From JBOFIQ01 sp051654905 (GTDB taxonomy: Bacteria; Actinomycetota; Actinomycetes; Propionibacteriales; Propionibacteriaceae): 64,000 bases of DNA. Position numbers and translations under genes: made by a program. Below are positions 24,212-32,802 of the stretch, piece after piece; positions within the stretch are counted from its first letter, which is position 1, and each line of letters begins with the position of its first letter. The notes beneath the pieces are model-generated. The model worked only from the letters and a program-made list of their open reading frames with translations. It was not told the DNA's origin and did no database searches. The stretch spans positions 131,178 through 195,177 of the forward strand of contig JBOFYY010000132.1 in NCBI GenBank assembly GCA_051654905.1. The letters are read 5' to 3'.

Positions 24212-26071
24212 TCAGGCCTCCAAGGTGTTGAGCAGTGAATCAAGGAACTCAACAACATTCATGCCATCAAAGACGGTACCGTCGATGAGACCAGCTGGGT
24301 CAGCATCGCCCAGCTCTTTGATGTTGCCAGCGAGGAATACCTTCTCGACGCCATTCTCTTTAAGAGTACGAGCAACGTCGAGGGCTTTATCGGCATAGAC
24401 CTTGGCGCTGGAGCACAAGATAGCTACCTTGGCTTCAGTTTTAGCAAAGTCGGCTACCTCAGCAGCTTCGACCATCGGCGTGGACAAGCCGGCGACCAAA
24501 AGAAGGTTTTCGACGAATTGCTGACGGCCACCAAAATCACGGCGAGTACCGATACATGCTAATTCGACAGCAGCAGGCTTAGCCGCGACACGATCACGTA
24601 GCGCTTCAAAAACTTCCGAATCACGATGGGTAACGATCTTGTAAGCAGGAGCCTGTGGACGGGCTTTAGCTTCGACAGCTTTCTCATCGCGCATCGGGAA
24701 CATTGATACGCCGGTAACTGGAATCTTGCGAGTAGCTAGTAGACCAGCGCGGGTAACGTTAGCCTCATCGATCATCGCTTGAATCTTGCCACTAGCTAGC
24801 GCAGCAGCCATACCACCAGCAGCTTCAATTTCTTGGAAGCGCTTCCAAGCTGTTGTCGCAATATCGTTGGTCAGAGTTTCGATTACCCAGGCGCCACCAG
24901 CTGGATCATTGACGCGACCGATATTTGATTCCTCGGCCAAAATGATCTGGGTATTGCGGGCAATACGACGTGAGAAGTCGCTGGGTAGACCGTTGACATT
25001 ATCGAAGGGGAGCGTCGTAATGGCTTCTGCGCCACCAACCGAAGCAGCGAAAGTCGCGACTGTCGTGCGGAGCATATTGACGTAAGGATCATCGCGCGTG
25101 AACATGCGTAGCGAGCTGACAGCATGCTGGATTGCGCCACGATCTTCAGCCGGAACCCCAGCAGCTTCGCAGACGCGTGCCCAAGTAGCGCGGAATGCGC
25201 GTAGACGAGCAATCGTCAAGAACTGCTGCTGATTGGCGGATACCCGGAACTCGATCTGCTGTGCAGCTTCGGCAGGAGTAAGCCCAGCCGCAACTAGATC
25301 ACGTAGATAAGCAACGCCCGTAGCAAGCGCGAAAGCAACTTCGTCGGTATCGGTAGCTCCGGCAGCATTGTAGGCAAGTACATCAATGGTGATGGCGCGA
25401 ATATTCTTGAACTCTTTACGAGCAGTTGCTACCCAAGCGCGTTGTGCGGTGCAGTCAACTGCTGTGCCATGCAGTGCGGCAAAACCTAGCGCGTCAAGAC
25501 CAAAGTTGCCTTTGACCGCGTTGGCATCTTTGCCACAGTTACGGATTAGTTCGGCCATTGCGGTAGCAGCAGCGTCTTGATCGTCGCGGCTGGAAACGTA
25601 GATCCCAGCAAGATCAAGCAGCATTCCCTCAGTAACTCGAGCAAGGTCACTAGCTTTTACCGCATCAGCATCGATGCGAACCCAAGTTGAGGTAGCGCCA
25701 CGCTCAAGGTCAGTCAAGATAGCGGCATTAGTTACCTGTGGATCAGGGTCCTCATGGAGCTGACGCACATCCCAAGCATCGGGATTTCCGGTGCGGATAG
25801 TTGTGCCGCGAGTAAAAGGCGCTACACCGGGGTAACCCAGCTTTTCTGGCGCATTTTCACGGGTGTAGAGAGGTTCGATGGTGAGACCATCGACGGTTTT
25901 GGTACGTAGGCGTTCCATACCCTGCTCGACGGAGAGTTCTTTACCCTCCGGTCGGCCCTTGTTCAGGACCTTTAGCACTTCCTTCTCCCATTGAGCCTGA
26001 GTAGGCTCGGCGAAGTCAGCTGCTAACGGCAGTTCCTGGACGCTCAGTGGGGCTTCTGGCGACTCGGTCAT
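24212..26071 (-). CDS. mutA: Methylmalonyl-CoA mutase small subunit
   Basis: 619 aa, a homologue of MutB that has lost cofactor binding: its C-terminal Rossmann-like domain lacks the DxHxxG motif. The barrel domain retains GVAPFTRGTTIRTGNPDAWD and DPYVNMLRTT. It forms an inactive partner of the heterodimeric mutase, as in Propionibacterium and mycobacteria. First gene of mutA-mutB-meaB; the ATG lies 7 nt after a TAGGGT box that overlaps the lipB stop codon, suggesting its own leaderless promoter. Confidence 0.95.
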   Translation of the reverse strand: MTESPEAPLSVQELPLAADFAEPTQAQWEKEVLKVLNKGRPEGKELSVEQGMERLRTKTVDGLTIEPLYTRENAPEKLGYPGVAPFTRGTTIRTGNPDAWDVRQLHEDPDPQVTNAAILTDLERGATSTWVRIDADAVKASDLARVTEGMLLDLAGIYVSSRDDQDAAATAMAELIRNCGKDANAVKGNFGLDALGFAALHGTAVDCTAQRAWVATARKEFKNIRAITIDVLAYNAAGATDTDEVAFALATGVAYLRDLVAAGLTPAEAAQQIEFRVSANQQQFLTIARLRAFRATWARVCEAAGVPAEDRGAIQHAVSSLRMFTRDDPYVNMLRTTVATFAASVGGAEAITTLPFDNVNGLPSDFSRRIARNTQIILAEESNIGRVNDPAGGAWVIETLTNDIATTAWKRFQEIEAAGGMAAALASGKIQAMIDEANVTRAGLLATRKIPVTGVSMFPMRDEKAVEAKARPQAPAYKIVTHRDSEVFEALRDRVAAKPAAVELACIGTRRDFGGRQQFVENLLLVAGLSTPMVEAAEVADFAKTEAKVAILCSSAKVYADKALDVARTLKENGVEKVFLAGNIKELGDADPAGLIDGTVFDGMNVVEFLDSLLNTLEA

Positions 26072-26078
26072 GAGACTA

Positions 26079-26084
26079 ACCCTA
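26079..26084 (-). promoter_or_regulatory. -10 element of a probable leaderless mutA transcript
   Basis: TAGGGT on the reverse strand, 7 nt before the mutA ATG; its first three bases are the lipB stop codon TAG. Confidence 0.45.
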
Positions 26085-26807
26085 GCCTCTTTCGAAGAAG
26101 AAGTTTGTATCGGGGTTAAGGTCTGGACTTTGTGTGAACTGGTTCATTTTCAGGTAACCCTGAACGAGTGGTTTTAGTCCCTGGGCGACGTCGTAAAGAG
26201 TTGGTGCAGAACCTAATTCATTAGTGATGCTAGTGACCCCAGCATTATCGATGCCACAAGGAATCATATTGGCAAAAGGAGCTAAATCATTACTGACATT
26301 GAGCGAAAAACCATGCATCGACGTCTGTTTCAGGATTCGGATTCCGATAGCACAAATCTTGCGGTCGGGGAGAGCCTCATCTCCTGGAACCCATACACCA
26401 GTTTGTCCTTTGATGCGTCCGGACTTGATGCCAATAGTGGCTAGGTAGCTAATAAGAGCTTCTTCGATACGAGTTACGTATTCAAGAACTCCTACAGTTC
26501 CGCCCAATCGTAGGATTGGGTATCCCACTAGCTGTCCGGGTCCGTGCCAAGTAATTTTTCCGCCCCGATCAACGTCAATTACCGGAGTGCCGTCAAAAGG
26601 ACGTTCGTGATCTTGGGTGCGACGGCCAGCGGTATAGACGGGAGCATGTTCAACCAAGAGCATCTGGGGGCCTAGTTCGCCTGTTGCTACTTGAGCATGA
26701 AGATCACGCATACGATCCCACTCCTGTAGATAATCGCTCAGGGCGTCGTCGCGTAGCCCATCGTCGTGAAAACATATGGGGCGGGTTTCGGAGTACTTCT
26801 GGCGCAC
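26082..26807 (-). CDS. lipB: Lipoyl(octanoyl) transferase
   Basis: 241 aa. Transfers octanoyl from acyl carrier protein to the lysines of lipoyl domains. Diagnostic segments are RGGKITWHGPGQLVGYPI, the catalytic lysine in RKICAIGI, HGFSLNVSNDL, and the catalytic cysteine in PCGIDNAGVTS. GTG start 6 nt after TAGAAT on the reverse strand, no ribosome binding site, so leaderless initiation is likely. In M. tuberculosis lipB and lipA are adjacent; here mutAB-meaB separates them. Confidence 0.95.
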   Translation of the reverse strand: MRQKYSETRPICFHDDGLRDDALSDYLQEWDRMRDLHAQVATGELGPQMLLVEHAPVYTAGRRTQDHERPFDGTPVIDVDRGGKITWHGPGQLVGYPILRLGGTVGVLEYVTRIEEALISYLATIGIKSGRIKGQTGVWVPGDEALPDRKICAIGIRILKQTSMHGFSLNVSNDLAPFANMIPCGIDNAGVTSITNELGSAPTLYDVAQGLKPLVQGYLKMNQFTQSPDLNPDTNFFFERG

Positions 26808-26813
26808 CTCGTC

Positions 26814-26819
26814 ATTCTA
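26814..26819 (-). promoter_or_regulatory. -10 element of a probable leaderless lipB transcript
   Basis: TAGAAT on the reverse strand, 6 nt before the lipB GTG. Confidence 0.5.
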
Positions 26820-26941
26820 GCTGTTGACGATCTGTGCAAAAACTGAGATAAAGCAGGCTTTGCACAGGTATTGCCAGTAGTAGCTGTGTAAAACCTGGTA
26901 TGAGACAGATATTGCACGGCTCTCCTACCGGCAACAAAAAA

Positions 26942-26967
26942 CCTGCCTAACATTTTTGCTAGGCAGG
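26942..26967 (-). terminator. Rho-independent terminator after dlaT
   Basis: 8-bp stem CCTGCCTA/TAGGCAGG with a 10-nt loop, followed on the reverse strand by six T. Located 24 bp past the dlaT stop codon. Confidence 0.85.
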
Positions 26968-26991
26968 CCTTCGGTTATAGATATGAGCTTT

Positions 26992-28710
26992 TTATGCACC
27001 AAACTCTGCTGAGAAGTCGCCTTCTTCTAGACGAGCCTTAACGGCAGATAGGAATCGGGCTGCGACAGCGCCGTCGATGAGACGGTGATCGTAGGAGACC
27101 GAAAGGTACATCATGTCGCGGATCGCAATAGTTTCGCCCAGACGCTCATCATTAATGACCATGGGACGCTTTACGAGCGCGCCAGTCCCCAAAATGGCAA
27201 CCTGTGGCTGATTGATGATTGGAGTATCAAAGAGTGCGCCAGCCGAACCGTAGTTAGTGATGGTGAAAGTGCCACCGGCTAGTTCGTCTGGGCCAACTTT
27301 GCCATCACGAGTGCGAGCAGCAAGATCAGCGATCTGCTTAGCAAGACCAGCAATGTTTAGGTCGCCAGCATTCTTGACTACCGGAACCAGCAGACCCCGA
27401 GGAGTATCAACTGCGATGCCGATATTTTCGACGTCGTTGTAGGTGATAGTTCCAGCGTCCATATCCATGGTGGCATTGAGAACAGGGAAAGTCTTTAGTG
27501 TCTCGATAGTCGCTTTGGTGATGAAGGGTAGGTAAGAAAGACCGACGCCCTCGCGTGCTTTGAAGTCATTCTTGTGCTTGGCGCGCAGCTTAGAAATCGT
27601 GGTTAGGTCAACCTCGACAGTGGCTGTTAGCTGAGCTGATACCTGCAAAGACTCCACCATGCGTTTGGCAATCGTGGCGCGCAGACGAGAGATCTTTTCG
27701 GTGGTTCCACGCTTGGAATCTTCTGGTGCAGAAGTCTTTGCAACTGGAGCTGTAACCGCTGGAGTGGAAGTAGCAACAGGAGCAGCAGCGGGCGCTGTCG
27801 TAGCGGGGACTGTTGCAGCTGGAGCCGCGCCAGCCTTCTTAGCTTCAGCGGCCGCTAGCACGTCTTGCTTGCGGATACGTCCACCGACACCAGTTCCAGC
27901 AAGAGTCGCTAGGTCAATGCCATGTTCGGCTGCCATCTTACGTACTAGCGGAGTGACGTATAGATCGTCGCCTTCAACTGGGTTAGCGGCGTGACGAGGT
28001 TCTTCGGAGTTAGCAGCTACCGGAGTCGGGATAACTGGTGCTGCGACTGGAGCCGCAGGAGCGACTGGTGTAACCGGAGCTGCGGGGGCAACTGGGGCTA
28101 TCGGAGCTGCAGGAGTTGCTGCTGCTGGGCTACCAACAATTGCAAGTACTGAACCAACCGGAGCTATCGAATCTTCTGGGAAACGAATCTCGAGTAGCGT
28201 GCCAGCTACTGGGGAAGGAATCTCGGTATCAACCTTGTCGGTAGAAACTTCGACGATAGGTTCATCAACCTCGACGATGTCACCCACAGACTTCAACCAG
28301 CGAGAAACAGTGCCTTCATTGACAGACTCGCCAAGCTGCGGCAACACGATGGAAGTGCCAGCTGCCGCTGTAGTTGCGGAGGCGGTAGCAGCAGGTGCAG
28401 CTACGGGTTCAGTTGCAACTGGTGCTACCGGAGCCGGGGCTGCAACTGGGGCAGCTGGAGCTGCTACGTCAGCATCGTCACCGATGATAGCTAGAACGCC
28501 GCCCACTGGGCAGATGTCATCTTCGTTAACTTTGATTTCAAGTAAGATACCGGCGACAGGAGAAGGAATCTCGGTGTCAACCTTGTCGGTGGAGACTTCG
28601 ACGATGGGTTCGTCGGCCTCAATGCGGTCACCAACTGATTTTAGCCAGCGAGAAACAGTGCCTTCAGTGACGGACTCACCAAGGGCTGGAAGGTTGACAG
28701 TAGTTGACAT
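26992..28710 (-). CDS. dlaT: Dihydrolipoamide acyltransferase E2 (DlaT/SucB-type)
   Basis: 572 aa. Two N-terminal lipoyl domains (~2-77 and ~119-194), each with EVSTDKVDTEIPSP whose Lys is lipoylated, are joined by long Ala/Pro linkers. A subunit-binding domain follows (~250-286: YVTPLVRKMAAEHGIDLA, then GTGVGGRIRKQDVLAA). The catalytic domain ends with SYDHRLIDGAVAARFL, containing the active His and Asp. AAGGAG lies 8 nt before the ATG. It transfers acyl groups from lipoamide to CoA in pyruvate and/or 2-oxoglutarate dehydrogenase. In mycobacteria the equivalent DlaT (Rv2215), beside lipB, is the pyruvate dehydrogenase E2. No E1 subunit occurs in the window. Confidence 0.94.
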   Translation of the reverse strand: MSTTVNLPALGESVTEGTVSRWLKSVGDRIEADEPIVEVSTDKVDTEIPSPVAGILLEIKVNEDDICPVGGVLAIIGDDADVAAPAAPVAAPAPVAPVATEPVAAPAATASATTAAAGTSIVLPQLGESVNEGTVSRWLKSVGDIVEVDEPIVEVSTDKVDTEIPSPVAGTLLEIRFPEDSIAPVGSVLAIVGSPAAATPAAPIAPVAPAAPVTPVAPAAPVAAPVIPTPVAANSEEPRHAANPVEGDDLYVTPLVRKMAAEHGIDLATLAGTGVGGRIRKQDVLAAAEAKKAGAAPAATVPATTAPAAAPVATSTPAVTAPVAKTSAPEDSKRGTTEKISRLRATIAKRMVESLQVSAQLTATVEVDLTTISKLRAKHKNDFKAREGVGLSYLPFITKATIETLKTFPVLNATMDMDAGTITYNDVENIGIAVDTPRGLLVPVVKNAGDLNIAGLAKQIADLAARTRDGKVGPDELAGGTFTITNYGSAGALFDTPIINQPQVAILGTGALVKRPMVINDERLGETIAIRDMMYLSVSYDHRLIDGAVAARFLSAVKARLEEGDFSAEFGA

Positions 28711-28777
28711 GCGTCATGCTCCTTGTCGCACGAAATTTTGTGAAGTAGATCTCAGAATAGCCAACATCGGACCGTTA

Positions 28778-28822
28778 TGGGGAACCTTCGTGGATCTAAC
28801 TAACATTATTGAAGGTTCCCCA
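28778..28822 (-). terminator. Terminator after lpd
   Basis: 12-bp perfect stem TGGGGAACCTTC/GAAGGTTCCCCA with a 21-nt loop, between the lpd stop codon and dlaT. Confidence 0.75.
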
Positions 28823-28864
28823 CACCGGAATGACATAGGTTATCGAACTATTATGCCCATATTT

Positions 28865-30253
28865 TTAGCTATGTGCATGTAATGGTTTTCCAGCTAACGC
28901 CATAGCGGCTTCACCGATGGCCTCATTTTGTGACGGATGAGCATGAATATAGCCAGCAACATCGTCAGGAGTAGCTTCCCAGCCCACCATCAACATCAAC
29001 TCGCCAACCTGCTCAGAGCAACGAGCTCCGATCATCGAAGCACCGACGATCGGACCGTCCTTGCGACGAACCAACTTGACGAAGCCAGCAGTCTTCAAAA
29101 TCTGAGACTTGCCATTGCCGCCAAGATCATAGGAAATAACTTCAACTTCACCGTCGCGTTTGGCTTGCTCTTCAGTCAAACCAACAGATGCGATTTCTGG
29201 TTCGCAGTAGGTAGCGCGAGGAATTTCATGGTCTACCACTGGACGAGGAGCTTCGGGGTGCTTACCGAGCGCGTGAGCAATTTCTTCCGCACAGAACATG
29301 CCATGAGCAAATCCGCGATGTGCAAGCTGGAGACCAGGCACAATATCGCCTACAGCAAGAACATTGGGCAGATTGGTGCGCAGACGCTCGTCGGCAAGTA
29401 CGAAGCCACGATCCATCGTGACACCGCAATCTTCATAGCCCATATTGCTGGTGTTAGGTCCGCGTCCTACTGCAACCAATAACACGTCAGCTTCGATGAC
29501 TTTGTCGCCTTCAAGAGTTACTTTGACGCCAGATTCGGTCTTTTCGGTCTGCTTCATCGGAGTGCCAGTGAGGAATTTGATGCCACGCTTACGGAAAGAG
29601 CGTTCGAGTACTTTAGATACCTCAGGCTCCTCATTGGGAACCAATCTGGGGAGTGCCTCAACGATAGTGACCTCAATACCGAAAGACTTCCAAGCCGAAG
29701 CAAACTCCACACCAATAACGCCGCCACCTAAAATAATGGCTGATTTGGGCATAGCAGTCATCTGTAACGCATGTTCGCTGGTGAGGAATTTCTCGCCGTC
29801 AATATCTAGCCCAATAGTTTTTGATACCGAGCCAGAAGCCAAAATAGTGTAAGTGCCTTGGTAACGTTCCCCGGCTACCTCTACTGCAAACCCAGAACCT
29901 TCTTTTACGAGTTTTCCAGCACCATTGATAGTTTCAACGCCACGTCCGTTAACCAGTCCGGTCAGTCCCTTGTAGAGGCGAGAAATAATGCCATCGGCAT
30001 AAGAAGTGACGCCAGATAGATCAACAGAATCCAGTGTGGCATTGACGCCGAATTGCTTGCTTTCGCGGGCGGTATCGGCTACTTCAGCGGCATGGAGCAC
30101 TGCTTTGGTAGGAATACAGCCACGGTGCAGGCAAGTTCCGCCTACTTTATCTTTTTCTATCAGGGCTACGGTGAGGCCAAGTTGGGCTGCGCGGAGCGCC
30201 GCAGCATAACCGCCAGAACCAGCTCCGAGAATCACTACGTCGTAAATCTTCAT
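28865..30253 (-). CDS. lpd: Dihydrolipoamide dehydrogenase (E3)
   Basis: 462 aa flavoprotein disulfide reductase. FAD-binding GAGSGGYAAALRAAQLG, redox-active disulfide GGTCLHRGCIPTK, NAD-binding GGGVIGVEFASAW, second FAD site NVLAVGDIVPG, and catalytic HAHPSQNEAIGEA. It re-oxidises lipoamide of E2 components such as the adjacent DlaT and the glycine-cleavage H protein. Start ATG at 30253 has no clear ribosome binding site. Separated from dlaT by a strong hairpin, so expression is at least partly independent. Confidence 0.96.
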   Translation of the reverse strand: MKIYDVVILGAGSGGYAAALRAAQLGLTVALIEKDKVGGTCLHRGCIPTKAVLHAAEVADTARESKQFGVNATLDSVDLSGVTSYADGIISRLYKGLTGLVNGRGVETINGAGKLVKEGSGFAVEVAGERYQGTYTILASGSVSKTIGLDIDGEKFLTSEHALQMTAMPKSAIILGGGVIGVEFASAWKSFGIEVTIVEALPRLVPNEEPEVSKVLERSFRKRGIKFLTGTPMKQTEKTESGVKVTLEGDKVIEADVLLVAVGRGPNTSNMGYEDCGVTMDRGFVLADERLRTNLPNVLAVGDIVPGLQLAHRGFAHGMFCAEEIAHALGKHPEAPRPVVDHEIPRATYCEPEIASVGLTEEQAKRDGEVEVISYDLGGNGKSQILKTAGFVKLVRRKDGPIVGASMIGARCSEQVGELMLMVGWEATPDDVAGYIHAHPSQNEAIGEAAMALAGKPLHAHS

Positions 30254-30339
30254 GGTTCAAATACTTGCAGATCACGTGTTTGGGCTAACACGGAGGGCAT
30301 AAACTTGTCGAGAGTTAAGCAGATGCTGGAGATACCTGC

Positions 30340-30345
30340 TAGTTT
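30340..30345 (+). promoter_or_regulatory. -10 element of a probable leaderless mshA transcript
   Basis: TAGTTT, 6 nt before the ATG at 30352; no Shine-Dalgarno sequence. Confidence 0.45.
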
Positions 30346-30351
30346 CGCGAT

Positions 30352-31632
30352 ATGAGTTCAAATACGTCGGTCAGTGATGTTCTCCGCTTGCGGATCGCTT
30401 TTGTTTCTTTTCATACCTCACCGCTAGATGCCCCCGGATCTAAAGATGCTGGGGGTATGAACGTGGTAGAAGTACATCAAGCTAAAGCTCTTGCTGACCG
30501 CGGACACCTAGTAGAAATCATTACTCGGCGCGATGACGTAGCTGGTCCTGATGTGGTTGATATTTACCCTGGTGTCACAGTTCGACGTCTAACAGCCGGA
30601 CCGACAGAACCGTTAGCAAAAAGTGCCCAAGAAGAGTGGATAGATGATTTTAGAGAACAACTTCTACAGTTAGAGCCATTCGATCTTATTCATTCACAGC
30701 ATTGGATGAGTGGGGTAGCAGCCCTTGAGGTAGCTGCAGCATGGGGGGTACCTCATATACAGAGTTTTCATTCAGTAGCAGCTTTGCCTGGAGATCCGCT
30801 TAGCGAAGGAGAACCGCCGGAGTCTCCGGGGCGTAACGCTGGAGAGCGGCTCATTGCAACTTATTCTGACCGCATCGTTGCTGTGAGTGATTATGAAGCC
30901 CGTACCGTCATTGAACGCTGTGGTGCAGAACCACACAAGATATCTATAGTCCATCCAGCTGTAGATATGGATATATTCTGCCCCCCCAACGAAACTTCTC
31001 GTATCTGGTTACCAGAGCTGAATGCTCCAGAAGAACCTCGTCAATACGGTCCAGTTTGTATGCAGCCCAACCATAATGGATATGTACTTTTTGCGGCACG
31101 ATTGCAGCCGCTTAAAGCCCCGGATCTGGCCTTACTGGCCGTAGCTGGAGTACGAGAAGAAATACGACCGACGTTAGTTATCGCTGGCGAAAGTAGTCAA
31201 GATTTTTCTGACTATCGTGATGAATTAATTGATCTTTCGCAAAGTATGGGAATCGCTGATAGGGTTTGTTGGCTCGGAGCGCAGAGTAGAGAAAATCTTG
31301 CTCGGCTCATGAGAGGGGCGCGCGTGATGCTAGTGCCGTCATACTCAGAAACATTTGGATTAGTAGCCTTAGAAGCTAATTCATCAGGTGTTGCAGTATT
31401 AGCTGCTGATTCTGGTGGTTTAGAAGAAGCTATTGCTGATGGCGAAACTGGAATCTTGATGAAGAGTCGTGATGCAGATAATTGGGCTGATGCATTAACT
31501 TCGCTTATGGAAAATCCAGATAAACTTGCAGAGATGGGAGCAGCAGGGCGAGAACGTGCACGGGATTTTACGTGGTCAGATGTCGCCGCTTCGTTGGAAA
31601 CGCTTTATACAGCGGTGTTGCAGAATAAATAA
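30352..31632 (+). CDS. mshA: MshA-like GT4 glycosyltransferase (mycothiol biosynthesis)
   Basis: 426 aa GT-B fold enzyme. The N-terminus has the MshA signature FHTSPLDAPGSKDAGGMNV, where SKDAGGMN binds the donor phosphates. HSQHWMSGVAALEVA and the C-terminal PSYSETFGLVALEANSSG (E-x7-E motif) are typical of retaining GT4 enzymes. MshA couples GlcNAc from UDP-GlcNAc to inositol 3-phosphate, the first step of mycothiol. A PIG-L deacetylase gene follows 20 bp downstream, which strengthens the assignment. Related GT4 enzymes with other substrates share part of this signature, so the exact acceptor is not proven. Confidence 0.75.
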   Translation: MSSNTSVSDVLRLRIAFVSFHTSPLDAPGSKDAGGMNVVEVHQAKALADRGHLVEIITRRDDVAGPDVVDIYPGVTVRRLTAGPTEPLAKSAQEEWIDDFREQLLQLEPFDLIHSQHWMSGVAALEVAAAWGVPHIQSFHSVAALPGDPLSEGEPPESPGRNAGERLIATYSDRIVAVSDYEARTVIERCGAEPHKISIVHPAVDMDIFCPPNETSRIWLPELNAPEEPRQYGPVCMQPNHNGYVLFAARLQPLKAPDLALLAVAGVREEIRPTLVIAGESSQDFSDYRDELIDLSQSMGIADRVCWLGAQSRENLARLMRGARVMLVPSYSETFGLVALEANSSGVAVLAADSGGLEEAIADGETGILMKSRDADNWADALTSLMENPDKLAEMGAAGRERARDFTWSDVAASLETLYTAVLQNK

Positions 31633-31652
31633 ATTGCAGGAGAACTATCATA

Positions 31653-32402
31653 GTGGAAAATTTGAAGAGCGTGTTGTTCTGTCACGCCCACCCAGATGAT
31701 GAAACCCTTGTTACAGGGGCTTTGATATGCGAGTTATTATCGCAAAAAATAGCTTGTGATGTTTTGACTGCTACACGTGGTGAAAAAGGTGAAGTTGTAG
31801 CCGGATCTTTAACGCTATCGGATAACACTTCAGCATTATGTGAGCGTCGAGAAACTGAACTTGCAGGTGCTCTTACGATTTTAGGGGTAAGAAATCATTG
31901 TTGGTTGGGGGAACTTCCAGCTCGAGATGAAACTCGATTAGCGCGGCGTTATTTAGATTCAGGTATGGAGTGGATTCGTCCTGGTCTTGCCGGACCAGCC
32001 GTCGATGTTGCTGCTACTTCATTGACTTCCGCGCCGCTGGAAGAAGCTATTGCAGATGTGACAGCAGTTATTGCAGCTTGGTCGCCGGATCTGGTGGTGA
32101 GTTATGCCGACGATGGTGGCTACGGTCATCCAGATCATGTGCGTATGCATCAGATAGCGAAAGTGGCAGCATCTCGTAGCCAAGTAGATTTTGCAGAGAT
32201 CCGTCACCAAAAAAGTGATGGGGTGTTGTGGTATGACTTACCGCAGCATCAAGAGCAGGTAGCGGCAGCGTTACGCTGTCACGCCACTCAACTGACGGTG
32301 CAACCGTCTGGAGATGAGGTGGTGCACTCGGGAGGGCAACGCGAAAAAATCGTTACCTCAGTTGGGTTAGCAAGACATGTTTTCTCTAAGCAAGATCGCT
32401 AG
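31653..32402 (+). CDS. mshB: PIG-L family deacetylase, MshB-like
   Basis: 249 aa. Zn-binding motif AHPDDE near the N-terminus (~residues 11-16), later YADDGGYGHPDHVRMH with the metal-binding and catalytic His/Asp, and a C-terminal HATQL segment. MshB removes acetate from GlcNAc-inositol in mycothiol synthesis; Mca, a close relative, cleaves mycothiol conjugates. Position after mshA favours MshB. GTG start with AGGAG about 10 nt upstream. The MshC ligase, which adds cysteine, is not in the window. Confidence 0.75.
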   Translation: MENLKSVLFCHAHPDDETLVTGALICELLSQKIACDVLTATRGEKGEVVAGSLTLSDNTSALCERRETELAGALTILGVRNHCWLGELPARDETRLARRYLDSGMEWIRPGLAGPAVDVAATSLTSAPLEEAIADVTAVIAAWSPDLVVSYADDGGYGHPDHVRMHQIAKVAASRSQVDFAEIRHQKSDGVLWYDLPQHQEQVAAALRCHATQLTVQPSGDEVVHSGGQREKIVTSVGLARHVFSKQDR

Positions 32403-32405
32403 CCT
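32400..32405 (+). promoter_or_regulatory. -10 element upstream of the 109-aa gene
   Basis: TAGCCT, 6 nt before the ATG at 32412 and overlapping the mshB stop codon TAG. No ribosome binding site. Confidence 0.45.
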
Positions 32406-32411
32406 ATAGGT

Positions 32412-32741
32412 ATGGGCATGTTTGATCGCTTTAAGGAAACTAAGCAGCGAGTAGCTGATGCGCGCACTGTCGATGATGCAGTTACAACGCATTTGTCAGA
32501 TTTTGTAGCGACTCGGCAAGGTGTAGAGGGCTGGGTGGAGCAACCAACATCCTTTAATTCGGCATCGTTGCTATTAGTAGCTCGCGATGGTGAATGGACG
32601 CGACGTAGTGTCCCCAGCGCTGAATGGGCTACGCAGTTATGTGATCGGCTGAAAATACCTGCCTACCCGGCTGGAATTGTGGGTTATCCTCAGCGGATGC
32701 GAGATTGGAATGCTCGTCAGAAAATCAATAAGTCTTCATAA
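32412..32741 (+). CDS. Conserved small actinobacterial protein of unknown function
   Basis: 109 aa, soluble. It begins MGMFDRFKETKQRVADARTV; central WVEQPTSFNSASLLLVARDG is followed by EWTRRSVPSAEWATQLCDRL and AYPAGIVGYPQRMRDWNARQ. No signal peptide, membrane helix or metal-binding motif. I do not recognise a named domain. It directly follows mshB and ends just before a strong terminator. Confidence 0.75.
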   Translation: MGMFDRFKETKQRVADARTVDDAVTTHLSDFVATRQGVEGWVEQPTSFNSASLLLVARDGEWTRRSVPSAEWATQLCDRLKIPAYPAGIVGYPQRMRDWNARQKINKSS

Positions 32742-32742
32742 A

Positions 32743-32790
32743 TTAGATACCGCACTGCTCCTGATAGAACAGGAACAGTGCGGTATCTAA
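32743..32790. terminator. Bidirectional terminator between the 109-aa gene and pepA
   Basis: 15-bp perfect stem TTAGATACCGCACTG/CAGTGCGGTATCTAA, extended inward by an imperfect CTCCTG/CAGGAA pairing, between convergent genes. Confidence 0.85.
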
Positions 32791-32802
32791 ATTTTGGAGT
32801 TT

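Noticed and set aside
28199..28882. Forward-strand open frame of 227 codons
   Set aside because: It is antisense to dlaT; the frame stays open because of the repeated lipoyl domains and Ala/Pro linkers. The translation shows no recognisable domain.
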